DNA from: Serratia proteamaculans
Lineage (GTDB): Bacteria > Pseudomonadota > Gammaproteobacteria > Enterobacterales > Enterobacteriaceae
Assembly: GCF_008830365.1 (NCBI RefSeq)
Contig: NZ_WBKI01000011.1
Span: forward strand, 35,653 to 99,652
Direction of reading: 5' to 3'
Length of the DNA: 64,000 bases
Shown: piece after piece, positions 38,440-45,796 of the stretch
How the letters are laid out: the number at the start of each line of letters is the position of its first letter
How positions within the stretch are numbered: the stretch's first letter is position 1
The notes under the pieces: generated by a model
Database searches by the model: none
What the model was told of the DNA's origin: nothing
Seen by the model: the letters and a program-made list of their open reading frames with translations, nothing else
Translations under genes and position numbers: made by a program

Positions 38440-39462
38440 TGCTTGCGTGTGGACGGGTTGTGGACACGCTTTTACGTGAATATTACCGCCCAGCGGGTTC
38501 AGTGCGATGGCATTTTGCAGGTAATCCGGCGCTAAGTGAGCATAGGCCATGGTTTGCTGAATGCTTGCGTGTCCGAGAATCTGCTGCAATGCGATAATAT
38601 TCCCCCCGTTCATCATGAAATGGCTCGCGAAGGTGTGCCGCAGAACATGCGTTGCCTGTCCGCGAGGTAAGTCGGGCTTAACCTTCCGCAGTATCCCGCA
38701 GAACTTTTCATAATCAACTTTGAAGAGTGTTCCATCATCATTCCCCTCGGCATTTTCTTTCACTTCTTTTTCCAGCTCATCAGAAACCGGCACGACGCGT
38801 TTTTTACCGTTCTTCGTTTTAAGAAAGGTCACGCGGCCGCGCGTCATGAGTGTCCGCTTCAGGGAGTAAACCTCACTCCACCTTCCGCCGGTGCTCAAGC
38901 TAACAAGCGCAAATAACCTGTCATCGCCTTCCGTAGTGCTCAGCAAATCATTTATCTCGTCCATATCAAGAAAGGTCATTTCCGGGTTTTTCTCGGCCAA
39001 AGGAGCCAAGCCGCGAACGGGATTAACACCTGAAAACTCGTTCAGCTCTATGAGGGCCGTGAACATGCCGGAAAGCCGGTACATGTCTCGATTGATGGTT
39101 GCTGCACTTATTCCATCCGTGAGTCGCTGGCTGCGATGTAACGTCAAAACGCGCTTATTAAGCTTGTTGACGGTTATATCGCCGAGCGCCTTTATCGTCT
39201 TTTTAAGGTGCCTGTTCTCAATCGTGCCGTTTCCTTGGCTTTGTCCGTAATAGAGCCACCATACATTAAGCAACTCGGTCAGCGTGCGTCGGTCAGCCCG
39301 CTTCTCTGCCCACTCCTTATTGTTGGCATTGGTCAGCACATAACGCTGAAAGGCTTCTGCCTCTGCCTTCCTGTCAAACTTCCGACGGATGCGACGTCCT
39401 TCACGCCCGTTCGGCCTTATATCCACTTGGTATTGACCATCATCGAGTTTCTTAATCGACAT
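38434..39462 (-). CDS. int: P2-like tyrosine integrase
   Basis: 342 residues (P2 Int is 337). The N-terminal arm-binding domain (about 1-55) is followed by the core-binding domain and the catalytic domain. All catalytic residues are visible: R194 in STGGRWSEV, K217 in TKNGK, H272 and R275 in THVLRHTFASH, H298 in LGHAS and the nucleophile Y307 in AYAHL. It inserts and excises the prophage with Cox as directionality factor. It is read leftward from the C-int side, as in P2. Confidence 0.95.
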   Translation of the reverse strand: MSIKKLDDGQYQVDIRPNGREGRRIRRKFDRKAEAEAFQRYVLTNANNKEWAEKRADRRTLTELLNVWWLYYGQSQGNGTIENRHLKKTIKALGDITVNKLNKRVLTLHRSQRLTDGISAATINRDMYRLSGMFTALIELNEFSGVNPVRGLAPLAEKNPEMTFLDMDEINDLLSTTEGDDRLFALVSLSTGGRWSEVYSLKRTLMTRGRVTFLKTKNGKKRVVPVSDELEKEVKENAEGNDDGTLFKVDYEKFCGILRKVKPDLPRGQATHVLRHTFASHFMMNGGNIIALQQILGHASIQQTMAYAHLAPDYLQNAIALNPLGGNIHVKACPQPVHTQAT

Positions 39463-39528
39463 AAGATAACCCTCCGATGATTACTTCATCTTGGTAACAA
39501 ATTGTGAAAATGTAGAGCTTATAAATCG

Positions 39529-39828
39529 TTAGCCAGCATTCCTTTCGGAGTGGTCTGATTCCTTGCTGTCTTGCCCAGAGTGTGCGCATGCCGGTGCTAT
39601 TTGCCCGGATTCTGGTGCTGTTTTGTCCGTCATTAGCCAGAGTGTGTATTTTTCGAACTGCTTGGCATTTGTTACCTGTAAAACGACATGAAGACCGGGT
39701 TCTTGATGCCCGCCCTCGTAGTTCTTCAGAGTGCCTAGCGCTATTCCGCTGATTTCACAGAATTTGGCTTGTGTTAACCCTTCCGCTTTTCTAATGGCTC
39801 TTAGCTTTTGAGCGATACTCATTGACAT
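39529..39828 (-). CDS. C: P2 C-type immunity repressor
   Basis: 99 residues, the same length as P2 C. An N-terminal helix-turn-helix (KLRAIRKAEGLTQAKFCEISGIALGTLKNYEGG) is followed by the P2-like segment FEKYTLWLMT and the sequence APESGQIAPA, which closely match P2 C. It keeps the early promoter off and holds lysogeny. An AAGGA ribosome-binding site is better spaced for an in-frame ATG at 39822, so two residues may be missing in the real protein. Confidence 0.9.
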   Translation of the reverse strand: MSMSIAQKLRAIRKAEGLTQAKFCEISGIALGTLKNYEGGHQEPGLHVVLQVTNAKQFEKYTLWLMTDKTAPESGQIAPACAHSGQDSKESDHSERNAG

Positions 39829-39852
39829 GGTCCTTAGTTAATGACTATATTC

Positions 39853-39886
39853 TCCCGAAAGGTCATCAAGTCAGGACTTTTCGGGA
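39853..39886. promoter_or_regulatory. C/cox divergent operator region
   Basis: TCCCGAAA at 39853-39860 and TTTCGGGA at 39879-39886 form a perfect 8-bp inverted repeat in the gap between the divergent C and cox genes. In P2 this gap holds the Pc and Pe promoters and the operators for C and Cox. No fully convincing -35/-10 pair was found; a TATAAA at 39903-39908 may belong to the early promoter. Confidence 0.5.
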
Positions 39887-39956
39887 TGTGAAAAACCAAC
39901 CCGATATAAACGGTCTGGGACGGTTTACAAGGGGTTGGATCTGGAGAGGTTAGCAC

Positions 39957-40229
39957 ATGAACATTGAAGATTATGCGATTCGTTATCCAATTGACGGCGT
40001 AACGGTTGAGAAATTCGCCGAGCTGTTGGGAAAGCCGTGTTCGGCAGTTTCCGAGATGGTGAAGAAAAATAAACTACCGGTTATCGAACTGCGTGACCCG
40101 GAAAAGGTTGGTGCGCGTGCTGGCGACAAATTTGTCTACATCCCTGCGTTTAATCAGGGCTTACGTGAGGCATTCATGAACAGGCCAACAGAACAGCGCG
40201 ATGCGTGGCTGCTCTGGATGGGCCTATAA
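39957..40229 (+). CDS. cox: Cox-type excisionase and early regulator
   Basis: 90 residues (P2 Cox is 91). A winged-helix-like N-terminal part (VTVEKFAELLGKPCSAVSEMVKKNKLPVIEL) and the ending RPTEQRDAWLLWMGL closely follow P2 Cox. It represses the Pc promoter, directs excision with Int and thereby favours lytic growth. It is the first gene of the early operon, opposite to C. Confidence 0.92.
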   Translation: MNIEDYAIRYPIDGVTVEKFAELLGKPCSAVSEMVKKNKLPVIELRDPEKVGARAGDKFVYIPAFNQGLREAFMNRPTEQRDAWLLWMGL

Positions 40230-40242
40230 GCGGGGCGAAAGT

Positions 40243-40413
40243 ATGCAACAACCTATCTCAATCGCCCCGTTGCTCTGGAATCACCAGACCGGGCGTAAGC
40301 TTGATATCACAATCACCCACGGCAAAGGTCGGAAAGGTATTGTCATTCGTACCCGCCGGGCCAGTCGTTGGATCTCCTCCATCAAATCAGCAATGCGGGG
40401 TTTTTCGCAATGA
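40243..40413 (+). CDS. Small basic early protein of unknown function (56 aa)
   Basis: The ATG at 40243 follows a GGGGCG sequence; the product (MQQPISIAPLLWNHQTG ... THGKGRKGIVIRTRRA) is strongly basic. It lies 13 bases after cox and its stop overlaps the ATG of gene B, which supports a real gene in the early operon. P2 has a small gene at the same place. I do not recognise a function. A link to the host-filamentation (Fil) proteins of related phages is possible but unproven. Confidence 0.65.
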   Translation: MQQPISIAPLLWNHQTGRKLDITITHGKGRKGIVIRTRRASRWISSIKSAMRGFSQ

Positions 40414-40910
40414 CAGCTATCACCGCCGGTATTGTTCGTAATCAGCCCGCCGGGCTGCGTGCTTTGGTTGGGGAACGCCTCGCCGTCCCTCGCTGGAAAA
40501 GCACCTGCGATTTCTACAACCAGATGATGGAACGCGAACGCCAGACCATCTGTTTCCATGCGCAGTTGAAGCAGCGCCATATAGTGTTGAAGCTGGAAGA
40601 AATGAATGACAGCGAACGTGAGCGACTTGTTTGCGCCATTGATGAGCTTCGCAGCGCCTTCGCTACCTACCGCAAACATGGTATTAGCAAATCTGGTTTT
40701 ATTGGTCGTTTGACAATAAGTCAGCGGCGCACTTTATTTCTGCATGCCGGGTTAACTGATGCTGAGTTTAATCAGCCATATTGGCGTATTGATGATGAAG
40801 TGTGCGCGTGGCGCGAGGCTTTATTCAGAGCGTTGCGCGAGCTGTTTAATTTATTCGAATATGCACCCACTATATTAACCTCGGTTAAACCCGAAGCGTA
40901 TTTCCATTAA
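40410..40910 (+). CDS. B: P2 B-type replication protein
   Basis: From the ATG at 40410 the product has 166 residues, identical in length to P2 B. Shared stretches include ITAGIVRNQPAGLRAL, FHAQLKQRH, EEMNDSERERLVCAIDELR and FEYAPTILTSVKPE. P2 B works in lagging-strand synthesis and interacts with the host helicase DnaB. It sits in the early operon between cox and the small genes that lead to A. Confidence 0.9.
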   Translation: MTAITAGIVRNQPAGLRALVGERLAVPRWKSTCDFYNQMMERERQTICFHAQLKQRHIVLKLEEMNDSERERLVCAIDELRSAFATYRKHGISKSGFIGRLTISQRRTLFLHAGLTDAEFNQPYWRIDDEVCAWREALFRALRELFNLFEYAPTILTSVKPEAYFH

Positions 40911-40973
40911 TTAACTTGCTTTAAATAAAAAGGCGCTTGATTGCGTCGGGCATTCTTTTATCTGGAGTTCTCT

Positions 40974-41231
40974 ATGCACATGCATAAAACCGTCGGCCAA
41001 GAAATGCGAAATAAGGCTGATGCAGAGTCACGAAATTTTATGTTGAACAACGCGCGCAATGAAGCAAAGGCCGACGCCGCTGTTAGCTTCTCATCTCACC
41101 TTGACCGCCTCGCGACGCATGCCGCCGTCAACCAGCTATCCAGCGTTGAGATTATCGAACTGCTGCGGCAGGAGTCAGAGAAGTTTGACCACGAAGGCCG
41201 TGCGAGCAAACAGGGCTTTAATCATGGGTAA
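40974..41231 (+). CDS. DUF2732-type P2-family early protein
   Basis: Start at 40974 after a CTGGAG ribosome-binding site gives 85 residues. The core SRNFMLNNARNEAKADAAVSF and the ending IIELLRQESEKF match the DUF2732 family, common in P2-like phages and without known function. It is predicted to be mostly alpha-helical and overlaps the next gene by eight bases. Confidence 0.78.
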   Translation: MHMHKTVGQEMRNKADAESRNFMLNNARNEAKADAAVSFSSHLDRLATHAAVNQLSSVEIIELLRQESEKFDHEGRASKQGFNHG

Positions 41232-41523
41232 TCGTCCGTGTGTAGAAATTAATGATGTATTCATCATTATTAAAATGAATGCGGAAAAAATAATTCTGGC
41301 AGAAGTGAAAACGGATAAAGAGACCAAGGAAAAGTATTACCCGACAAGAGCTATTTACTCGAATGAGTTAAAGCTTGTTGCTGACATTGTTAATTTATCT
41401 GTGAAACGTGGTGTTTTTCTTAAAACTATTACCAGCATTAGCGAAGTGATGAAGGAATCACACCGCATCGCAGAATTATGTCAGCAGGCACTCAATCAAC
41501 TGAATAAAGAATCGGAGCAATAA
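41224..41523 (+). CDS. Small early phage protein, paralogue of the DUF5405-like gene at 41744
   Basis: 99 residues from the ATG at 41224. The product aligns over its length with the protein at 41744: VEINDVFIIIKMNAEKIILAE against IPVGKDWVITSDAHQFILNQ, KYYPTRAIYSNELKLVADIV against EVWLDAVGYYPTVSQLVSGL, and RIAELCQQALNQLNKE against RIGKLCQEAFSAINKE. Function unknown. Part of the early operon before A, and AT-richer than its neighbours. Confidence 0.72.
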   Translation: MGNRPCVEINDVFIIIKMNAEKIILAEVKTDKETKEKYYPTRAIYSNELKLVADIVNLSVKRGVFLKTITSISEVMKESHRIAELCQQALNQLNKESEQ

Positions 41524-41525
41524 CG

Positions 41526-41741
41526 ATGCCGGATTTAATGGATTTGGTGCAGCAGCGCCAGCAGGAAACACTCGCCGACCAAATTAATGCGGCGCGTATT
41601 AAGGGCGGAGTGTCGGCGTCAATTTGTGAGGAATGTGACCAAGCTATCCCGGCCGCGCGTCGTGCAGCTTTTCCCGGTGTGACTCGTTGCGTGTCCTGCC
41701 AGACCATCCACGAACAACAAACCAAGCATTTCAGGGGGTAA
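41526..41741 (+). CDS. TraR/DksA-type zinc-finger protein
   Basis: 71 residues. The C-terminal half carries a four-cysteine finger, CEEC at residues 34-37 and CVSC at 55-58, with the linker AIPAARRAAFPGVTR typical of TraR/DksA proteins. Such phage proteins can bind the RNA polymerase secondary channel; the helical N-terminal part here is short, as in TraR. It lies two bases after the preceding gene. Confidence 0.85.
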   Translation: MPDLMDLVQQRQQETLADQINAARIKGGVSASICEECDQAIPAARRAAFPGVTRCVSCQTIHEQQTKHFRG

Positions 41742-41743
41742 TC

Positions 41744-42025
41744 ATGCTGCGCATTCCTGTCGGTAAGGACTGGGTTATCACCAGTGACGCCCATCAGTTC
41801 ATTTTGAACCAAAAGAAGCTAGTTAAAACCGGTGGCAAGGCGGGTGAGGTATGGCTCGACGCTGTTGGTTATTACCCGACTGTCTCGCAGTTGGTTTCCG
41901 GGCTGGCGCATCACCACGTTCGTGACTCAACCGTCACCAGTATCGCCGGTTTGGCCGCTGAGATTGAGCGCATCGGCAAACTTTGCCAAGAGGCATTTTC
42001 CGCAATAAACAAAGAGGGCAAATAA
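41744..42025 (+). CDS. DUF5405-like early phage protein
   Basis: 93 residues from the ATG at 41744. It resembles the DUF5405 proteins found between B and A of P2-like phages. It is a paralogue of the product at 41224, and the two flank the zinc-finger gene. Its stop overlaps the start of the next gene by one base. Function unknown. Confidence 0.75.
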   Translation: MLRIPVGKDWVITSDAHQFILNQKKLVKTGGKAGEVWLDAVGYYPTVSQLVSGLAHHHVRDSTVTSIAGLAAEIERIGKLCQEAFSAINKEGK

Positions 42026-42228
42026 TGAAATTCAATCCGTTAAATTTTTTCACCTGTGTATTGGCGCTAATTTTCATCACGTTGAAGTTGACGGGGTTTC
42101 TTGCTGCGTGGTCTTGGTGGGCGGTAACCGCACCATTATGGGCTGTGCCTGCTGCCATCCTTTTAATCGGTGCCGCGTTATTCGTGATTGCGGTGATAGT
42201 GCAGGTCGTAGCGAAACTGGTTAAATGA
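42025..42228 (+). CDS. Small two-helix membrane protein of the early operon
   Basis: 67 residues from the ATG at 42025. Two hydrophobic helices are evident (about 5-26, FFTCVLALIFITLKLTGFLA, and 34-62, rich in Ala/Val/Ile) with a WSWW motif between them. It overlaps gene A by four bases. Similar tiny membrane proteins occur just before A in other P2-like phages. Function unknown. Confidence 0.72.
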   Translation: MKFNPLNFFTCVLALIFITLKLTGFLAAWSWWAVTAPLWAVPAAILLIGAALFVIAVIVQVVAKLVK

Positions 42229-44513
42229 CTGCATTAGTCCGGGGGCGTGTAGCCCCCTCACCACCTCCGCCATTCTCTACCGATTCCCGTGAACCGTTCG
42301 TCGGCGTTCATGCATGGAACGCTCCAAAGTCTGCCATTGGCAAAGAAAGACCGCTTACCCGTGAGCAACATGCTCAGGGGCAAGCTGTTTTGCGTAATAT
42401 CCAATCCTTGCCGCATTTCCTCAGCCTTATTTTTCTGGGCCGCCATACCTATCTGCTGAAAGAACAGGGGATCCACGCCGCCAATAAATGGCTGGTGCTC
42501 CAGTTCCAGCGTCGCATCTGGCCGCGCATCGAAATCGTTAACGATAAAAATGCGATGAGACTTTGCTCGTCGCCGTGCTTTATGGCGGAGGTAGACAACT
42601 ATGCGAGCCTGCCGGGCATGGATGATAAGGGGCTGCGGCGCTTTGCTGACCGCATCGCCGGGCAGTTGCTGCAAAATTATGACCGCTATTGTGAGGAATT
42701 TATCGCTGAAAATAACGGGGATAATTCACAGCTCATTAGCGACAGTGTACAGGCTGAATTCTATGGCCGTATCGCGCATATGGCGCGGGCGTTTAACGTC
42801 ACTCCGATGCACTGGCGCAAGTATCTCAAAGACAAGCTGGACGCGACATCAGCGATTCGCAGTCTGCAACGGCTGGTTAACTCCGAGTGGTGGGAACGCC
42901 AATTGAAGGCACAGCGAACCCGCTGGTGTGAAGCGTTGCTGATTGCGGCCGGTGAAGTGAACCTGAAAAAACACCCATATGCGAGTAAACAGGCTATCCG
43001 TGAAGTGCAGGCCCGGCGGCTTGCCAATATGGATTACCTGAAAGGGTGTGAACTGGAGAACGTTGCCACCGGCGAGCGCGTCGACCTGATTGATAAAGTG
43101 ATGGCGAGCATTTCTAACCCGGAAATCCGCCGCATGGAGCTTATGAGCACCATCGCGGGGATAGAGAAATATGCCGCCAGCGAGAAGCACGTCGGCATGT
43201 TTATCACCATCACTACCCCGTCGAAATACCACCCGACCCGTGTTGTTGGCAAAGAAGGGGCCGAAAAAGTCCAGTTTAACCATAACTGGGATTTAGAGTC
43301 TTTTTCACCGAAAGACGGTCAGCGTTATCTCGTACACATCTGGAGCAAGATGCGCACCGCGTTTAAAGACAACGATTTGAGTGTTTACGGTATGCGTGTC
43401 GTTGAGCCGCATCATGACGGTACGCCGCACTGGCATATGATGCTTTTTTGCCAGCGTAAGCAGCGTCAGAACGTCATCGATATCATGCGCCGCTATGCCT
43501 TGAAAGAGGACGGCGACGAGCGAGGCGCGGCAAAAAACCGGTTTGAAGCCAAGCACATGAACAAGGGCGGTGCGGCGGGGTATATCGCAAAATACATCGC
43601 CAAGAATATCGACGGTTATGCGCTCGATGGCCAGATTGACCACGACACCGGCAAGCCGCTGCGCGATATGGCTGCGGCGGTGACCTCGTGGGCGTCAACA
43701 TGGCGCATCCCTCAGTTTAAACCTATCGGAATTCCCACCATGGGCGCTTACCGTGAATGCCGCGCCGCCTGCCTTCGTCACATTAGTCTGGCTGATTCCT
43801 TTGATGAACGAGTCGAGGCTGTACGCGAAGCGGCCAGCGCCGGAAACTTTGCCGCCTACATGGCCGGGCAGGGTGGTGCAAATGTCCCGCGTGATGTGCA
43901 GACCGTTCGTGTGGCCCGCAAGGTGGCTGATGAGCCGAACGCTTATGACGAAGAGGTGCAAAAGGTTGTCGGCATTTTTGCGCCACACCTTGGCGCGGGC
44001 CATATCCACGAAACCCGGTCAACAGAATGGCGCATTGTCCGCAAGGCCGTTGACGTTGACGTTAAGCCTTTGACTTTAAAAAGCGCCTCTGGCGCGCCTC
44101 GGAGTCCTGTCAATAACTGTGGGGAGGTTCAGCGAGAACCTGATCCAGATATGCAGGTAGCAACGCCTGAGTATGTCACGGCGGTGATGAATTTGATTGA
44201 GAGCGGGGATGTTAGCTGGAATGACGCCGACGTCGCCAAGACGATGAGAGACGCTATACGGCAGCAGTCACCGAAGAGTAATCACCAAGAAATCACCAAT
44301 AATCGGAAAAAATCCCTAAATGATGCGCCTTCGGCACGCCTGACCCCGGCGGAACGGGCTAGGATTCCGCAAATCCGGCTTGAACTGGCGCAACAGGGTA
44401 TTACTGCCGAGCGCTGGGAGCTAAAAGCCCTGACACGAGGGGCAACGCTAAGTATTGATGGTAAAGAATTCTCATATTCGGCGCTTGAGGGGTGGCCGGG
44501 GTTTAATATGTGA
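42225..44513 (+). CDS. A: P2 A-type rolling-circle replication endonuclease
   Basis: 762 residues (P2 A is 761). HUH-superfamily Rep: the metal-binding pair H402/H404 lies in EPHHDGTPHWHMMLF, and the two catalytic tyrosines Y453 and Y457 in GYIAKYIAKN correspond to Y450/Y454 of P2. It nicks the phage origin, which in P2 lies inside the A gene itself, and stays covalently bound to the 5' end. It works in cis in P2. The ATG overlaps the stop of the membrane-protein gene. Last gene of the conserved early operon before the variable slot. Confidence 0.95.
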   Translation: MTALVRGRVAPSPPPPFSTDSREPFVGVHAWNAPKSAIGKERPLTREQHAQGQAVLRNIQSLPHFLSLIFLGRHTYLLKEQGIHAANKWLVLQFQRRIWPRIEIVNDKNAMRLCSSPCFMAEVDNYASLPGMDDKGLRRFADRIAGQLLQNYDRYCEEFIAENNGDNSQLISDSVQAEFYGRIAHMARAFNVTPMHWRKYLKDKLDATSAIRSLQRLVNSEWWERQLKAQRTRWCEALLIAAGEVNLKKHPYASKQAIREVQARRLANMDYLKGCELENVATGERVDLIDKVMASISNPEIRRMELMSTIAGIEKYAASEKHVGMFITITTPSKYHPTRVVGKEGAEKVQFNHNWDLESFSPKDGQRYLVHIWSKMRTAFKDNDLSVYGMRVVEPHHDGTPHWHMMLFCQRKQRQNVIDIMRRYALKEDGDERGAAKNRFEAKHMNKGGAAGYIAKYIAKNIDGYALDGQIDHDTGKPLRDMAAAVTSWASTWRIPQFKPIGIPTMGAYRECRAACLRHISLADSFDERVEAVREAASAGNFAAYMAGQGGANVPRDVQTVRVARKVADEPNAYDEEVQKVVGIFAPHLGAGHIHETRSTEWRIVRKAVDVDVKPLTLKSASGAPRSPVNNCGEVQREPDPDMQVATPEYVTAVMNLIESGDVSWNDADVAKTMRDAIRQQSPKSNHQEITNNRKKSLNDAPSARLTPAERARIPQIRLELAQQGITAERWELKALTRGATLSIDGKEFSYSALEGWPGFNM

Positions 44514-44641
44514 GAGGACTGAAATATCAGAGTGAGTATTGATAAGTTTATGTAGATATGAAAAGTTGCTCATAAATAACTCGATTTTCACTAAAATCTG
44601 AATTAGTGTGATTATATGAAAATATGCAGGAATCATGGGTC

Positions 44642-45277
44642 ATGATTTTTAAAGTCTTCGGATTGTTTGTTTTATGTTTACTTGTGTTTTTGTTAGGTTT
44701 TTGTGCAGGCGGTGTTTCATGGGGTTGGCGTAATTCTCAGCACTCTAATGATGTTGCATTTTTGACTATGTTGGGTGGGTGGGTGTCAGGTCTGGCGACG
44801 TTAGCAGCTGTTGGCGTATCGTTGTATATGGCTTATCAGGCATCGCAAAACGATGTTGAAAAAATCAAGATCGGACACCAATTGATGGGGGGCGTTGATG
44901 GCAAAATGAGAATGGATGTTCATGTGCAAAGTCTTCGTAATACTTATACTGAAATAAAGGATGTTCGTTTAATAGTAAAAGATAAAAAGAAAAGCATCGG
45001 TTTGAATCAGGTATTAGTATCAGACAAAAATTTCCCGTGCGTCATTAATAAGAAAGGTGAGTTATGCGTGTACTCTGTTACGTGTAATTTAACTCCTCCA
45101 TGGTGGGGTATTTTTAAACAAATCGAGTTGCAGGGAGGCATCTCATTTGGAAAGGCAAAAATACAAATTTGCACGAATATGGATACGTATGTTCATTTGT
45201 TGCCTTGTGATTTTATCATCGCTTTAAAAACACAACATAATTTGTTTAAAAAGATGGAGGCACTCCAACATGTCTAG
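44642..45277 (+). CDS. AT-rich variable gene at the P2 tin/old position: two-helix membrane protein
   Basis: The ATG at 44642 is chosen over 44624 because an AGGA site at 44628-44631 fits it; the product has 211 residues. Helices at about 4-26 (FGLFVLCLLVFLLGFCAGG) and 41-62 (FLTMLGGWVSGLATLAAV) are joined by a short polar loop. A basic soluble domain of about 145 residues follows, with LRNTYTEIKDVRLIVKDKKK. No named domain is recognised. Base composition is clearly lower in GC than the surrounding phage genes, and the gene fills the A-to-cos interval that carries tin and old in P2, so it is probably a recently gained accessory gene. Confidence 0.8.
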   Translation: MIFKVFGLFVLCLLVFLLGFCAGGVSWGWRNSQHSNDVAFLTMLGGWVSGLATLAAVGVSLYMAYQASQNDVEKIKIGHQLMGGVDGKMRMDVHVQSLRNTYTEIKDVRLIVKDKKKSIGLNQVLVSDKNFPCVINKKGELCVYSVTCNLTPPWWGIFKQIELQGGISFGKAKIQICTNMDTYVHLLPCDFIIALKTQHNLFKKMEALQHV

Positions 45278-45389
45278 GTGCATTATTTTGCCTGCGTCAG
45301 ATTTTCCCGTTCTGGCTGTGTGCCGCCAGAGCTGGCGCGGATCCAGTGTGGTCAGACAACTGCATTAAAAGCGACTCATGAAGCGGGCA

Positions 45390-45408
45390 GGCGTGGCGGG
45401 GATAGCAT
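45390..45408. other. cos site (19-nt cohesive-end sequence)
   Basis: GGCGTGGCGGGGATAGCAT is 19 bases long and differs by one base from the phage 186 cohesive end as I recall it (and by a few from P2's GGCGAGGCGGGGAAAGCAC). It lies between the accessory gene and the portal operon, exactly where P2-type cos is found. Terminase cuts here to make the packaged linear genome. Confidence 0.88.
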
Positions 45409-45456
45409 TGCGCGCGGGCACGTATTTAATTATCAGAATTGACGGCATCAGCGCGC

Positions 45457-45502
45457 CGTGAGGGCGTTGGGGTGCTTTGGTTGGATTCGCGCGTGAGGGC
45501 GT
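45457..45502. repeat. 11-bp direct repeat beside cos
   Basis: CGTGAGGGCGT occurs at 45457-45467 and again at 45492-45502, 35 bases apart, on the Q side of cos. Repeats at this distance from cos are plausible terminase-binding sites, though none is documented for this sequence. Confidence 0.5.
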
Positions 45503-45547
45503 GTGTGCTCGTCGTGGTGGGTGTCTGAGGCGCTTACAGGCAGGTAC

Positions 45548-45572
45548 GAAAAAGCCGCCAATCAGGCGGCCG
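45548..45572 (-). terminator. Terminator of the leftward P-Q operon
   Basis: On the minus strand GCCGCC (45570-45565) and GGCGGC (45559-45554) form a stem, followed by five T. It ends transcription of the P-paralogue-Q-small ORF unit before cos. Confidence 0.8.
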
Positions 45573-45581
45573 GTTTCGTTG

Positions 45582-45794
45582 TCATTCTGGTGAGCTGGGT
45601 GCGTTCTTGCACCAACACCTACAACAGCAGTGCTGGGTCTGACCCCGCGCTATTGGTGGGGCTGGCGGTGGTGATGGTTTTACGTAATTAGGTGGCGGTG
45701 GTGGCCTGCGTGGTGCTGCTGGTCGGCGCGCAGTGATGCAAATCCAAACAACAAACAAAGCCAAGGCAAACATACAGAACAATGAGCCAGCCAT
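45582..45794 (-). CDS. Small proline-rich protein with N-terminal hydrophobic segment, coupled to Q
   Basis: 70 residues. A membrane or signal segment (SLFCMFALALFVVWICI) is followed by a proline-rich stretch (RPPPPPNYVKPSPPPAPP) and a cysteine cluster near the C terminus (CCCRCWC). It starts two bases after the Q stop with GAGG of the Q 3' end as ribosome-binding site, and stops ten bases before the operon terminator. These positions support a real gene. Function unknown. It has no counterpart in P2 that I can name. Confidence 0.6.
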   Translation of the reverse strand: MAGSLFCMFALALFVVWICITARRPAAPRRPPPPPNYVKPSPPPAPPIARGQTQHCCCRCWCKNAPSSPE

Positions 45795-45796
45795 GA

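Larger units (their letters stand above)
45278..45547. other. Gene-free cos region
   Basis: No credible gene is present. The stretch holds a CGCCAG/CTGGCG hairpin at 45324-45337, the cos site at 45390-45408 and an 11-bp direct repeat at 45457-45502. The minus-strand operon terminator bounds it on the right. A 62-codon plus-strand frame at 45503-45691 runs through the terminator and against a real minus-strand gene and is not accepted. Confidence 0.7.

Noticed and set aside
44514..44641. Promoter of the A-cos accessory gene
   Set aside because: The region is AT-rich and many weak hexamers fit; no pair with proper spacing stood out, so none is listed.
45503..45691. 62-codon plus-strand frame right of cos
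   Set aside because: It runs through the leftward operon terminator and opposite the coupled minus-strand small gene, with no ribosome-binding site.
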